Assembly (NCBI GenBank): GCA_963560245.1
Contig: CAUWNS010000013.1
Coordinates: forward strand, 1 to 47,126
Length of the DNA: 47,126 bases
Source: Pseudoruminococcus_B sp937901805
Lineage (GTDB): Bacteria > Bacillota > Clostridia > Oscillospirales > Ruminococcaceae
Direction of reading: 5' to 3'
Below the pieces are notes generated by a model. That model was not told the DNA's origin and made no database searches. It was given only the letters and a program-made list of their open reading frames with translations. Each line of letters opens with the position of its first letter. Position 1 is the first letter of the stretch. The translations under genes were made by a program, and so were the position numbers. Positions 17,901 through 26,204 of this stretch are shown in pieces.

Positions 17901-18278
17901 ATGTTAAAGGTAACCAATACTCCGAAAGCTCCGGCTGCAATCGGCCCTTATTCTCAGGCTATCACCTGCGGTAATATGCTGTTTACATCCGGTCAAATTC
18001 CCATTATTCCGGAAACAGGTGAGATTGCTCAGGGCGATATTACCGTACAGGCAGAACAGGTTATGAAAAACTTGAGCGCCGTTTTGGAGGCTTCCGGCAC
18101 AGAATTTAAAAATGTGGTAAAGACCACATGTTTCCTGGCAGATATGGCAGATTTTGCAGCATTTAATGCAGTTTACGAAAAGTACTTTGTCGGGAAACCG
18201 GCAAGATCCTGTGTTGCGGTGAAACAACTTCCCAAAAATGTTCTGTGTGAAGTAGAATTGATTGCTGTTGTCGAGTAG
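17901..18278 (+). CDS. ridA: Enamine/imine deaminase of the RidA family
   Basis: RidA hydrolyses reactive 2-aminoacrylate and related imines released by pyridoxal-phosphate enzymes such as threonine dehydratase, protecting other enzymes. The 125-residue protein has the family length and motifs: AIGPYSQAI near residue 15, the SGQIP segment, and a C-terminal GKPARSCVAVKQLP block with the substrate-binding arginine near residue 101. It has its own promoter and terminator, so it is a single-gene unit. Confidence 0.95.
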   Translation: MLKVTNTPKAPAAIGPYSQAITCGNMLFTSGQIPIIPETGEIAQGDITVQAEQVMKNLSAVLEASGTEFKNVVKTTCFLADMADFAAFNAVYEKYFVGKPARSCVAVKQLPKNVLCEVELIAVVE

Positions 18279-18291
18279 TTTATCAAAAACG

Positions 18292-18322
18292 AAAGCGCTG
18301 TCATCCCGAGTGACAGCGCTTT
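18292..18322 (+). terminator. Terminator of ridA
   Basis: A perfect 12-bp stem (arms 18292-18303 and 18311-18322) is followed by T residues. Confidence 0.88.
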
Positions 18323-18436
18323 TTGTTTCATGTGAAGACAATAGATTAATGGTTCCTGTAACTGTTCAATCAAAGCAATGAAAACAGCGTGATTTCGAGA
18401 TTCGCTAAAACAGTTGTTTTGGAAATAGAGGTTGTC

Positions 18437-18770
18437 ATGAAAATCGTTGAAATAAAGGAACGAAATCCGGTATTCATGCAAAATCGATTCAATATATGGG
18501 AAGGATCGGTAAAGCTACCCATTTATTTTGTCAAACTGTGAAGTAAACAAAATAAAACGATATGTCCCGCAGGCTTTGGCGGATGTGCCCATTTTAGTGA
18601 CCGCTGCTACAATATGGTATTGTGAATTATTCTGTCAACGAACTTACTGTTCATGAGTACCCCCTGCGAAAGAGTTTTATGAATCTATGGGATTTGAAAT
18701 CTATGAAAGAACAGAATTGGATGGACAAGGAAATCCCTATCCATTATTATACATGAAGAAAGTGGGATAA
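18437..18770 (+). pseudogene. Decayed GNAT-family N-acetyltransferase
   Basis: Pieces of one GNAT protein can be read in order but in changing frames. The start MKIVEIKERNPVFMQNRF and IWEGSVKATHLF lie at 18437-18530, the KIKRYVPQALADVP and ILVTA part near 18550-18605, NYSVNELTVHEYPL near 18620-18665 and FYESMGFEIYERTELDG with GNPYPLLYM near 18670-18760, ending at a stop just before the thioesterase. The acetyl-CoA-binding centre (usual R/Q-x-x-G-x-G/A loop) is missing, so an internal deletion plus at least two frameshifts are present. Related intact proteins are YjaB-like acetyltransferases. No functional product is expected. Confidence 0.75.
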
Positions 18771-18773
18771 CAT

Positions 18774-19274
18774 ATGAGTACAGAGTTTAAACGGGAACCT
18801 AGGCAAATCTATAAAACGGTAAGAGATTCCCAGACAGAACAGGTGCAGATTCTGCTCAATGAGCATATGAATGGGTTTAAACGCCTGTTTGGTGGAAAAC
18901 TGATGGAGTGGATTGACATTGTAGCGGCTGTAGTGGCCAGAAGGCATGCCAATCACAATGTTACAACAGTTTCCGTGGATCGTCTGCATTTTCAGGCGTC
19001 TGCACATGTCAATGATACCGTCATCTTGATTGGTAAGATGACCTATGTGGGAAAGACTTCGATGGAGGTTCGGGTTGATACTTTTATTGAAGATTTAAGC
19101 GGAAAACGGAAACGGATTAATTGTGCATATCTGGTACTGGTTGCCCTGGATGAAAATGAGCGTCCAATTGAGGTGCCGCGGCTGCTTCCTCAGACAGAAG
19201 AAGAACTCCAGGAATGGCAGGCAGGAAAGAGACGCAGGGCATTGCGTAAGCAGCGCGATCAGGAACAATTCTAA
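18774..19274 (+). CDS. Acyl-CoA thioesterase, hotdog fold (YciA/BFIT type)
   Basis: Hydrolyses acyl-CoA thioesters to free acid and CoA. The 166-residue sequence has the GGKLMEWIDIVAAVVARRHA helix of the cytosolic acyl-CoA hydrolase family near residue 39 and the NVTTVSVDRLHFQASAHV strand near residue 60. The C-terminal tail is basic and Glu-rich. Its start lies 3 nt after the stop of the broken GNAT gene, so translation may once have been coupled to it; the ribosome binding site is poor. Substrate chain length is unknown. Confidence 0.88.
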   Translation: MSTEFKREPRQIYKTVRDSQTEQVQILLNEHMNGFKRLFGGKLMEWIDIVAAVVARRHANHNVTTVSVDRLHFQASAHVNDTVILIGKMTYVGKTSMEVRVDTFIEDLSGKRKRINCAYLVLVALDENERPIEVPRLLPQTEEELQEWQAGKRRRALRKQRDQEQF

Positions 19275-19307
19275 AAACCCCGGAAAGGATCCTTTCCGGG
19301 GTTTTTT
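19273..19307. terminator. Bidirectional terminator between thioesterase and TetR gene
   Basis: A perfect palindrome with 17-nt arms centred at 19289/19290, A-run on the left and T-run on the right, covers both stop codons. Confidence 0.9.
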
Positions 19308-19911
19308 AATGATGTGTTTCACGGTCGTCCTCTGGGGTTAAACAGCCGATTCCTTTCATCATAATATTTTCTGCCATTTCAGCAACTTCTGACGCGTCAG
19401 TCACCATGCCCTCGGCGAGCCATTTTTGCAGCAATCCAATGCAACCAGCGCTTGCAAATGCATAAAAAAATTCTATCTGTTTTGGTGTTGCGGAGGAAAA
19501 GTAGTGCGAATATGCCTGAACGCACTTCTCTCTCCCTAAATTAATCAATTTCAAAGCAAATGATTTGTCTCCATAGTCGCTTAAAGTAACGGTACAGATA
19601 TCTGCATTCTCTTTTAGGCAGCGAAAAATTTCTGTTGTAATTGCCACTGGGGTCAGCCTGTCAGTATCCGAGGAGAGAAGCGGCTCCAGTGCGGTCTGAA
19701 AATCTGTCAGCATTTCTTCCTCTATTTGATGCAGCAGATCATAGATGTCAGTATAGTGCTTGTAGAAGGTTCCTCGATTAATAGAAGCCGTTTCACAAAG
19801 TTCTTTGATAGAAATGCTTTGGATCGGCTTTTTTGACAGCAATTGCATAAATGCTTTCCGGATAAGCATTTTTGTCACACGGGTTCTGTGATCGATTCCG
19901 CTTGGTTTCAT
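19306..19911 (-). CDS. TetR/AcrR family transcriptional regulator
   Basis: A 201-residue regulator with an N-terminal helix-turn-helix (KLCE-like ISIKELCETASINRGTFYKHY, residues about 34-53) and a helical ligand domain typical of the clostridial TetR subgroup with a C-terminal TetR_C_33-like region. The ATG is preceded by AAAGGAA. It is divergent from the epimerase gene, and a large inverted repeat lies between them, so it probably represses that gene and itself. Ligand unknown. Confidence 0.9.
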   Translation of the reverse strand: MKPSGIDHRTRVTKMLIRKAFMQLLSKKPIQSISIKELCETASINRGTFYKHYTDIYDLLHQIEEEMLTDFQTALEPLLSSDTDRLTPVAITTEIFRCLKENADICTVTLSDYGDKSFALKLINLGREKCVQAYSHYFSSATPKQIEFFYAFASAGCIGLLQKWLAEGMVTDASEVAEMAENIMMKGIGCLTPEDDRETHH

Positions 19912-19980
19912 AAAAATTTCCTTTCAGAATTGTTGTGGATTGAAAGAAGCACATGAAGAAATCGAAAATTTTTTGTGAAG

Positions 19981-20018
19981 GCAACAAAAAGATAAACAGT
20001 TCCTGTTCTTTTTGTTGC
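19981..20018. repeat. Inverted repeat between TetR gene and epimerase gene (candidate operator)
   Basis: Outer arms of 11 bp (19981-19991 and 20008-20018) enclose inner arms AACAG/CTGTT (19995-19999, 20003-20007) around TTC. A 3-nt bulge breaks the left side. It lies 30 bp upstream of the epimerase -35 and is a natural candidate for TetR binding. Confidence 0.5.
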
Positions 20019-20047
20019 TTATCTTTCTTTTCTCATTTTTCTGTTGG

Positions 20048-20076
20048 TTGAAGAAGCTCCATAATCACACTATAAT
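20048..20076 (+). promoter_or_regulatory. sigmaA-type promoter of the epimerase gene
   Basis: TTGAAG (20048-20053) and TATAAT (20071-20076) are 17 bp apart. Confidence 0.65.
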
Positions 20077-20130
20077 ACAATTAGGGAAGATTATCAACAG
20101 TGTGTCTCTGATTTTTACCGAGGTGTTTTT

Positions 20131-21126
20131 ATGAAACGGATTTTTATCGTAACTGGGGCTGCCGGACATCTGGGCAGTACGATTGTACGGCTGTTGCTGC
20201 GCTGTGGAGAATCTGTCCGTGGGTTGATTTTGCCTACAGAACATGGAAAAGACGGGAAAAACATCCGCTATGTGAAAGGCGATGTGCGCAAAAAGGACAG
20301 CCTGCGCCCTCTTTTTGAAAATAGAGAAAATGCGGAACTCTATGTAATCCATACCGCCGGGATCATCGATATTTCAGAAGAGGTATCCCCGCAGATGTAT
20401 GCGGTCAACGTCAAGGGTACAAAAAATATTCTGACGTTGTGTCAGGAATATGCGGTGAAACGCCTGCTTTATGTCAGTTCTGTCCACGCCATTCCAGAAA
20501 AGACGGGTTTAGAGGTACTGGGAGAAGTTCATCATTTTTCTCCGGAACTGGTGAACGGAGGATATGCAAAAACCAAAGCGGAGGCAACCCAGGCGGTATT
20601 AGACGAGGTGCGTCGGGGATTGGATGCTGTCATTGTACATCCTTCCGGGATTTTGGGGCCTTATGATTCCTCCGGAAATCACCTGGTCCAATTGGTGAAA
20701 GATTATATTACAGGAAAACTGCCTGCCTGTGTACGGGGCGGCTATGATTTTGTGGATGTACGCGATGTGGCCTGTGGGTGTGTGCAGGCAATTGAAAAAG
20801 GCGGCCGGGGAGAATGTTATATTCTGTCAAACCGGCATTATGAAATTAAAGAGGTGCTGAAAATTGCCCGCCGTTTCTGTAAAGGAAGAAAAATCCCTGT
20901 CCTTCCCATTTGGATGGCAAAGGCTGTAGTTCCTCTCATGACGGCAATTTCCAGACATAGAAAAGAACGGCCGCTTTATACCAGGTATTCTCTCTATACT
21001 CTTACCAGTAATGATCGTTTTTCCCATGATAAGGCGACGCAGGATCTTGGTTACCGGCCGAGAGATTTGTATCAAACCATCCGGGACACCGTGCTCTGGA
21101 TCAAGGGAAAGAAACTGCCTGCATAA
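20131..21126 (+). CDS. NAD(P)-dependent epimerase/dehydratase (extended SDR)
   Basis: An extended short-chain dehydrogenase of 331 residues with the Rossmann motif TGAAGHLG at residues 8-15 and the catalytic YAKTK at 145-149; a serine pair stands near residue 116. The C-terminal half carries the substrate-binding domain. Such proteins act on nucleotide sugars, steroids or flavonoid-like ketones; the true substrate cannot be read here. The divergent TetR gene and the repeat between them suggest ligand-induced expression. The ATG has only a weak Shine-Dalgarno sequence (ACCGAGGTG). Confidence 0.87.
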   Translation: MKRIFIVTGAAGHLGSTIVRLLLRCGESVRGLILPTEHGKDGKNIRYVKGDVRKKDSLRPLFENRENAELYVIHTAGIIDISEEVSPQMYAVNVKGTKNILTLCQEYAVKRLLYVSSVHAIPEKTGLEVLGEVHHFSPELVNGGYAKTKAEATQAVLDEVRRGLDAVIVHPSGILGPYDSSGNHLVQLVKDYITGKLPACVRGGYDFVDVRDVACGCVQAIEKGGRGECYILSNRHYEIKEVLKIARRFCKGRKIPVLPIWMAKAVVPLMTAISRHRKERPLYTRYSLYTLTSNDRFSHDKATQDLGYRPRDLYQTIRDTVLWIKGKKLPA

Positions 21127-21178
21127 AGCGAAGGAAACCAAATTTCCCCTCGGTTTTATGTGAAAATGCAAAAACGCG

Positions 21179-21207
21179 TTGACAAAATGAGAAAAAACAT
21201 GTAAGAT
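21179..21207 (+). promoter_or_regulatory. sigmaA-type promoter of the T-box transcript
   Basis: TTGACA (21179-21184) and TAAGAT (21202-21207) are 17 bp apart, placing the RNA start near 21214. Confidence 0.65.
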
Positions 21208-21240
21208 AAACATCAACGTCAAGAATATTGCAACGCGTTG

Positions 21241-21517
21241 AAAGGGAATAGTAGCTTTTTCCTCACAATCAGAGAACTGCCGGTTGCTGCAAGGCAGTGT
21301 GCAAGGAAGAAAGGGAACTCGCCCTTGAGCGGTCCGCTGAAAGGGATTCCGAATAGGTTGGAACGGCGCCCTCCGATAACAGGGAATCGTATTGACGGGG
21401 ATTTCTCCAAGATACGGGATGAGCGGGCAGATGCATTTGCCAATGGAAGTGGTACCGCGGAAATTTGTATGGTAAGTTTCCGTCTTCTGGATTTTTTCAG
21501 AAGACGGAAACTTTTTT
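21241..21517 (+). ncRNA. T-box riboswitch leader, leucine specifier (CUC), with terminator
   Basis: Stem I can be folded by eye: base AAGGG (21242-21246) with CCCTT (21322-21326); AGTA loop-E side at 21250-21253 opposite GAA-CTC-G with specifier CTC at 21318-21320; TTTTTCC (21256-21262) with GGAAGAA (21305-21311); terminal stem ACTGCC/GGCAGT (21276-21281, 21293-21298). The T-box motif TGGTACCGCGG is at 21450-21460; its UGGU bulge suits a tRNA ending ACCA, as tRNA-Leu does. A perfect 16-bp terminator stem (21474-21489 / 21498-21513) with a T-run follows. Uncharged tRNA-Leu would favour read-through into the acyl-CoA synthetase. Confidence 0.9.
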
Positions 21518-21539
21518 GTTTTGCAAGGAGGAAAAGAAG

Positions 21540-23204
21540 ATGAAAGAATTGTGGGAGATTACGGTTGGCAACCTGCTTTCTGAGGTTGCAAAACGCTATC
21601 CTGACGACGTGGCTGTGAAATATAACGATCGGCCGTATATGCGTACATGGAAAGAATTTAATGAGGAAGTAGAGCAGATTGCAAAGGGATTTCTTGCAAT
21701 GGGGATTGGAAAAGGCGATCATGTGGCAATTTGGGCTACCAATGTTCCTGAATGGCTGCTTACCCTGTTTGCCAGTGCAAAAATTGGAGCTGTTCTGGTA
21801 ACTGTCAATACCAACTATAAAGTATTTGAGCTGGAGTATTTGCTTCGGCAGTCAGACTCCAAAGCGCTGGTGATGACGCCCGGCTTTAAAGATGCAAACT
21901 ATGTCGATATCGTCAATGAACTGTGTCCAAAACTCAAAGATAGCGTCCCGGGACACTATGAGGATCCGATGCTCCCTTTTTTACAATCTGTGATTTATGT
22001 GGGGAAGGACTGCCCAAAGGGAATGGTTCCCTGGGATTCTCTCTATCAAAAAGCAGAGGAAACTTCAGATGAGGCATTGGAGGCGGTCGCCCAAAGCATC
22101 GACCCGCATGAAGTCGTCAATATGCAGTATACTTCTGGTACCACTGGATTTCCAAAGGGCGTCATGCTTACCCACTATAATATTGTCAACAATGGGAAAT
22201 GTATTGGAGACTGCATGAAATTCTCCCATCAGGACAGACTTTGTATCCCTGTCCCATTCTTTCACTGCTTTGGCCTGGTGCTAGCAGTAATGGCCTGTAT
22301 TACTCATGCGACCTCTATGGTTCCGATAGAGTACTACCGGCCTGCTGCGGTGATGAAAGCGGTACAGGAGGAACAGTGTACTGCTGTTCATGGCGTACCG
22401 ACCATGTTTATTGCCATGTTAGAACATCCGGATTTCCACAAATATGATTTCCACACTCTTCGCACGGGGATTATGGCCGGTTCCCCTTGTCCGGTAAAGG
22501 TGATGCAGCAGGTCATTGATGAGATGAATATGAAAGAGATCACGATCTCCTATGGACAGACGGAAGCGTCTCCCGTCTGCACACAGACAACGACTGACGA
22601 TACCATTGAACAGCGCGTCAATACGGTCGGCAGAGTACTTCCCTTTATCGAGGTGAAAATTGTTGATCCGGAAACGGGGGAGGAAGTTGCCAACGGAGTC
22701 CAGGGAGAATTCTGCGCGCGTGGCTATAATGTTATGAAGGGTTATTATAAAATGGAAGAGGCTACCAGACAGGCGATTGACGAAGATGGCTGGCTGCATA
22801 CAGGAGACCTTGCAACCAAGGACGAAAAAGGGTATTATAAGATTACGGGCCGTATCAAAGATATGATCATCCGGGGCGGAGAAAATATTTATCCAAAAGA
22901 AATTGAGGAATTTCTCTATACATACCCCGCCATCTCCGACGTTCAGGTAATCGGTGTGCCGAGCGAGCAGTATGGTGAGGAGATCATGGCCTGCATTGTC
23001 TTAAAAGAGGGAGCTGCCATGACCGAACAGGAAGTCAAAAACCTGGTCAGAGCCAATATGGCAAGGCATAAAGTGCCAAGTTATGTGGCGTTTATGGATT
23101 CGTTCCCAATGACGGCAAGCGGGAAAATTCAGAAATTTAAATTACGCGAATGGGCGATTGAATATCTGAATTTGCAGGATGCGGCTTCGATAGAAACGGC
23201 TTGA
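21540..23204 (+). CDS. AMP-forming acyl-CoA synthetase under T-box control
   Basis: Activates a carboxylic acid to acyl-AMP and then acyl-CoA. The 554-residue protein is a complete ANL-superfamily member: P-loop YTSGTTGFPKG at 197-207, SYGQTEASP at 337-345, GWLHTGDL near 417-424, hinge GRIKDMIIRGGENIYP near 437-452 and the catalytic lysine K529 in TASGKIQKFK. It resembles fatty-acyl-CoA synthetases of the ACSF2 type, so medium, short or branched chains are possible. The start is ATG behind AGGAGG; a longer frame would begin inside the terminator. The leader upstream is a leucine-type T-box, which points to a role in leucine supply, for example isovalerate activation (inference). Confidence 0.9.
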   Translation: MKELWEITVGNLLSEVAKRYPDDVAVKYNDRPYMRTWKEFNEEVEQIAKGFLAMGIGKGDHVAIWATNVPEWLLTLFASAKIGAVLVTVNTNYKVFELEYLLRQSDSKALVMTPGFKDANYVDIVNELCPKLKDSVPGHYEDPMLPFLQSVIYVGKDCPKGMVPWDSLYQKAEETSDEALEAVAQSIDPHEVVNMQYTSGTTGFPKGVMLTHYNIVNNGKCIGDCMKFSHQDRLCIPVPFFHCFGLVLAVMACITHATSMVPIEYYRPAAVMKAVQEEQCTAVHGVPTMFIAMLEHPDFHKYDFHTLRTGIMAGSPCPVKVMQQVIDEMNMKEITISYGQTEASPVCTQTTTDDTIEQRVNTVGRVLPFIEVKIVDPETGEEVANGVQGEFCARGYNVMKGYYKMEEATRQAIDEDGWLHTGDLATKDEKGYYKITGRIKDMIIRGGENIYPKEIEEFLYTYPAISDVQVIGVPSEQYGEEIMACIVLKEGAAMTEQEVKNLVRANMARHKVPSYVAFMDSFPMTASGKIQKFKLREWAIEYLNLQDAASIETA

Positions 23205-23258
23205 CACGTATGATTTGTAAAAACGTGCGCAGGCCGCTGCTACGGGAGCGTGCACAAA

Positions 23259-24986
23259 ATGGAAAATCAGACAAACCAAAACGCGCGGCAAAAACGCTGT
23301 ATGGGCTGTATGAAAATGATTCCGGAGGAATCTGCATCCTGTCCATACTGTGATTATACGGAAAACAGCGCCTATAACCCCAAGGCAATGGAGGAACACT
23401 CCATATTGGCAGGGCGTTACCTGATGGGTAAGGTATTGGGACTCAACGGGGAAGATATCACCTATATCGCCTATGATACGGAGGATAAGGTGACTGTTAA
23501 AATCAAGGAGTTTTTCCCGGATACTATCTGTCAGCGTCAGGAAGGCTCACAAAAAATCAAGGTATTTTCCGGCTGCGAAGGACTCTACAATCAGTATAAG
23601 GAAGAATTCATTGATTTAAACCGCACCATTGGAACCAATCCGGAGATCAAGGCTTTGATTCCTGCAACCAATCTTTTTGAGATGAACAATACGGTTTATG
23701 CGGTTTTTGTCTATGCGGACGGAATTGAATTCGGGGATTTCCTGGCCAGAAACCTTGGGGATTTGAGATGGGAGCAGGTTCGTTACCTATTTGTTCCCTT
23801 TCTCCGGGATTTGCAGACCATGCATGATATCGGTATTATCCATGGAGGGATCAGTCCTCAGACGATCCTTATCAACAAGGATGGGGCTCTGCGTTTGACC
23901 GGGTTTTGCACAAAGCGTGTTCGTCAAAAATTTGGCGGGGCAACAGCAGAACTTTATAAGGGATATGCTGCCCCGGAGCAGTATGTGGAAGGGGCTATGC
24001 TGGGCCGCCATACGGATGTGTATGGCGTGGCTGCCGTCATGTACCGCGCTGTCACAGGTACCATGCCGCCGGAATCCTGCACAAGGGTACAGGCGGATAA
24101 TTTGGTTGGAATGACGCAGCTCAATCCGATGATTCCGCAGGCGGCCTCCCTGGCGATTTCCAAGGCGATGAGTATGGATATTTCCACTAGGACGAGAACG
24201 GTTGCCGGACTGCTTGATGAAATCAAAGATATCCGGGGAACAATGGATATGGAACGGGTTACCCAGGAAACTTTAGAGGCTCAGAATGCTGATATGCAGG
24301 AAGCGGGACGGGAAACCCCTGTGAAACCTGTGAAAAAAACAGCCAATACCTTGTCTGCAAAACGGGTTTTGGACGTCAAAAAGAAAAATGATAATAAGGG
24401 TCCAAAATACGGTATCATTGCTTTTGGGATTACGTTTGTGGTGTTGGGAATCATTGCTGTTTGGATTTTCTTCTCCCTCTATGGAGGACAAATGGGGGAT
24501 AAAGAGGAATCTTCACAGATGGTATCCAGTATGACAAGCAATGTCTCTTCCGTTGTGTTTGACGAGAAGAAGCTGCCCTCTTTTGTTGGGCAACAGGCAG
24601 ATGCGATTGTAAATGATTCTCAGTATGCGCCATACATTACTTTTAAAACACAGAGCGATTACAACAGCGAATATCCGGAGGGGACTATTTACAACCAGAC
24701 ACCTGCAAAGGATACGGTTCTGAATGAAGATGAAAAAATCACAGTTACCCTGTATGTCAGCAAAGGGGAAGAAATTGTGCGGATGCCCCGTGTAGCCTCC
24801 CTTTCGCTGGAAAGTGCACGCAGTGCGCTGGATAAACTGAAAATTGGATATAATGAAGTCATGGTTTATGACGAAAGTGTGCCTGTCGGTAATGTTGTCA
24901 GGGCGGATTATGCGGTCGATGATGAAATCAATCCGAAAACAGATACCGTTACACTTTTTGTAAGTGCAGAAATCCCGGAAGAATAA
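23259..24986 (+). CDS. Zinc-ribbon, pseudokinase, transmembrane, PASTA-repeat protein
   Basis: A 575-residue protein resembling PknB-type PASTA kinases. In order: zinc ribbon CMGC...CPYC (Cys 14, 17, 28, 31), kinase-like domain about 50-325, one membrane helix about 386-408, and two extracellular PASTA domains (about 438-503 and 508-573), which in other proteins bind peptidoglycan fragments. Catalytic residues are lost: HRD is HGG (195-197), the following K and N positions read S and T (HGGISPQT), DFG is TGF (214-216), and the glycine loop is LGLNGED. APE (238-240) is kept. It is therefore probably a pseudokinase sensor or scaffold. ATG at 23259 was preferred over GTG at 23250 because GGGAG lies 10 nt before it. 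Confidence 0.85.
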   Translation: MENQTNQNARQKRCMGCMKMIPEESASCPYCDYTENSAYNPKAMEEHSILAGRYLMGKVLGLNGEDITYIAYDTEDKVTVKIKEFFPDTICQRQEGSQKIKVFSGCEGLYNQYKEEFIDLNRTIGTNPEIKALIPATNLFEMNNTVYAVFVYADGIEFGDFLARNLGDLRWEQVRYLFVPFLRDLQTMHDIGIIHGGISPQTILINKDGALRLTGFCTKRVRQKFGGATAELYKGYAAPEQYVEGAMLGRHTDVYGVAAVMYRAVTGTMPPESCTRVQADNLVGMTQLNPMIPQAASLAISKAMSMDISTRTRTVAGLLDEIKDIRGTMDMERVTQETLEAQNADMQEAGRETPVKPVKKTANTLSAKRVLDVKKKNDNKGPKYGIIAFGITFVVLGIIAVWIFFSLYGGQMGDKEESSQMVSSMTSNVSSVVFDEKKLPSFVGQQADAIVNDSQYAPYITFKTQSDYNSEYPEGTIYNQTPAKDTVLNEDEKITVTLYVSKGEEIVRMPRVASLSLESARSALDKLKIGYNEVMVYDESVPVGNVVRADYAVDDEINPKTDTVTLFVSAEIPEE

Positions 24987-25071
24987 ACAGCCAGAGGGGA
25001 CGTGCCGGCAGAAAATGCAGTCGTGATAACCGAAGAATAAATTTCCCTTTGGGGATATGAGGTGAATACAG

Positions 25072-25881
25072 ATGAAATTAGCATTTTCTACATTAGGCTG
25101 TCCAGGATGGTCCTGGGATGAAATCTATGCTACGGCAAAAGATCTGGGCATGGCGGGTATTGAGATCCGTGGGATCGAAAATGAAATGTTTGCCCCTAAA
25201 ACAAAGCCGTTTTGCAAAGAACGGGTAGCAAAGACAGTTGAAAAGCTGCGGCATTCCGGTATGGAGATTCCGATGCTGACAACTGGGGCGGAACTTGGGC
25301 TGGCAGAACGTCAAAAGGAAGCGGTAAAGGAGGCGGAGGCCTATATTAATTTGGCTTCCGAGATATCCTGTCCTTATATCCGCGTTCTCATTACTAAGAA
25401 TCCGCAGCCGGAATCCGCAGACAGATCGCTGTTCATTGATGCGTACAAATACCTCTGTGATTATGCAAAGGAGAAGAATGTCACACCTTTGGTAGAAACA
25501 AATGGCGTTTTTGCCAATACAAAGGAACTCGCAGAAACCCTGTACCGGGTTGGTTCTTCCAATAGCGGCGTATTATGGGATATCCATCACCCTTATCGTT
25601 TTTTTGGAGAGACTCCAGCCCAAACATATCAAAATTTGGGTGGGAAAATTAAGTATATCCATGTGAAAGATTCTGCAAATGTGGACGGAGATGTCCAGTA
25701 CCGGATGATGGGATATGGTGATGTCCCTATTTTTGATTCCTTAAAAATACTGAAAGAGAATGGTTATACGGGGTTTGTCAGTTTTGAATGGCTTAAACGA
25801 TGGAACAAAGAGCTTCAGGAACCCGGGATCGTATTCTCCCACTTTGCATCCTATATGAGATATCTGTTTAACCAGATTTAA
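25072..25881 (+). CDS. Sugar phosphate isomerase/epimerase (xylose isomerase-like TIM barrel)
   Basis: A 269-residue AP-endonuclease-2/xylose-isomerase-like TIM barrel. Metal ligands can be placed in LVETNG (Glu), LWDIHHPYR (Asp and His), IHVKD (His) and VSFEWLKRW (Glu). Such enzymes isomerise or epimerise keto-sugars or related polyols; the substrate is not evident. The start follows GAGGTGAATACAG. The gene is 85 bp after the pseudokinase gene without a visible terminator between, so co-transcription is possible. Confidence 0.88.
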   Translation: MKLAFSTLGCPGWSWDEIYATAKDLGMAGIEIRGIENEMFAPKTKPFCKERVAKTVEKLRHSGMEIPMLTTGAELGLAERQKEAVKEAEAYINLASEISCPYIRVLITKNPQPESADRSLFIDAYKYLCDYAKEKNVTPLVETNGVFANTKELAETLYRVGSSNSGVLWDIHHPYRFFGETPAQTYQNLGGKIKYIHVKDSANVDGDVQYRMMGYGDVPIFDSLKILKENGYTGFVSFEWLKRWNKELQEPGIVFSHFASYMRYLFNQI

Positions 25882-25885
25882 ATAG

Positions 25886-25917
25886 AAAAGCCACCCGTTC
25901 TCAAGCGGGTGGCTTTT
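25886..25917 (+). terminator. Terminator after the TIM-barrel isomerase
   Basis: A perfect 12-bp stem (25886-25897 / 25906-25917) with a T-run follows the stop codon by 5 nt. Confidence 0.88.
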
Positions 25918-25948
25918 TCACGAAAAGAAAAATAAGGAGGAGCGGCAA

Positions 25949-26075
25949 ATGGAATATACGAAAATAAATGCAAGAACGATTGATCAGTGGTAGAAAATGG
26001 ATGGGAAAAACCGATTTTCCATTAGGAAACCGGCAGAGGAAATTGAAAATCAGGGAAAGCAGTTATGATTTTAAA
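25949..26075 (+). pseudogene. N-terminal remnant of a class I SAM methyltransferase-like gene
   Basis: A good ribosome binding site (AAGGAGGAG) and ATG open MEYTKINARTIDQW, followed by a stop. Skipping one lost base restores VENGWEKPIFH, matching the start of a small clostridial class I methyltransferase family as recalled from memory. Further stops follow and no SAM-binding GxGxG motif remains. From about 26075 to the next promoter nothing recognisable was seen. The family match rests on recollection and is moderate. Confidence 0.45.
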
Positions 26076-26204
26076 GTATGTAAAAAACTGTGAATCCTAC
26101 TGGGATTTTCATTCATAGAACCCCCAAAATCCTTTCCTGAATTGAAACAAAATTGGGAAATGCTATGAATTTATGGAGTTTTGCTTCTAAGTGGTAATGT
26201 CTAT

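Noticed and set aside
21465..21539. Upstream start for the acyl-CoA synthetase
   Set aside because: These codons run through the T-box antiterminator and terminator; the ATG at 21540 has AGGAGG.
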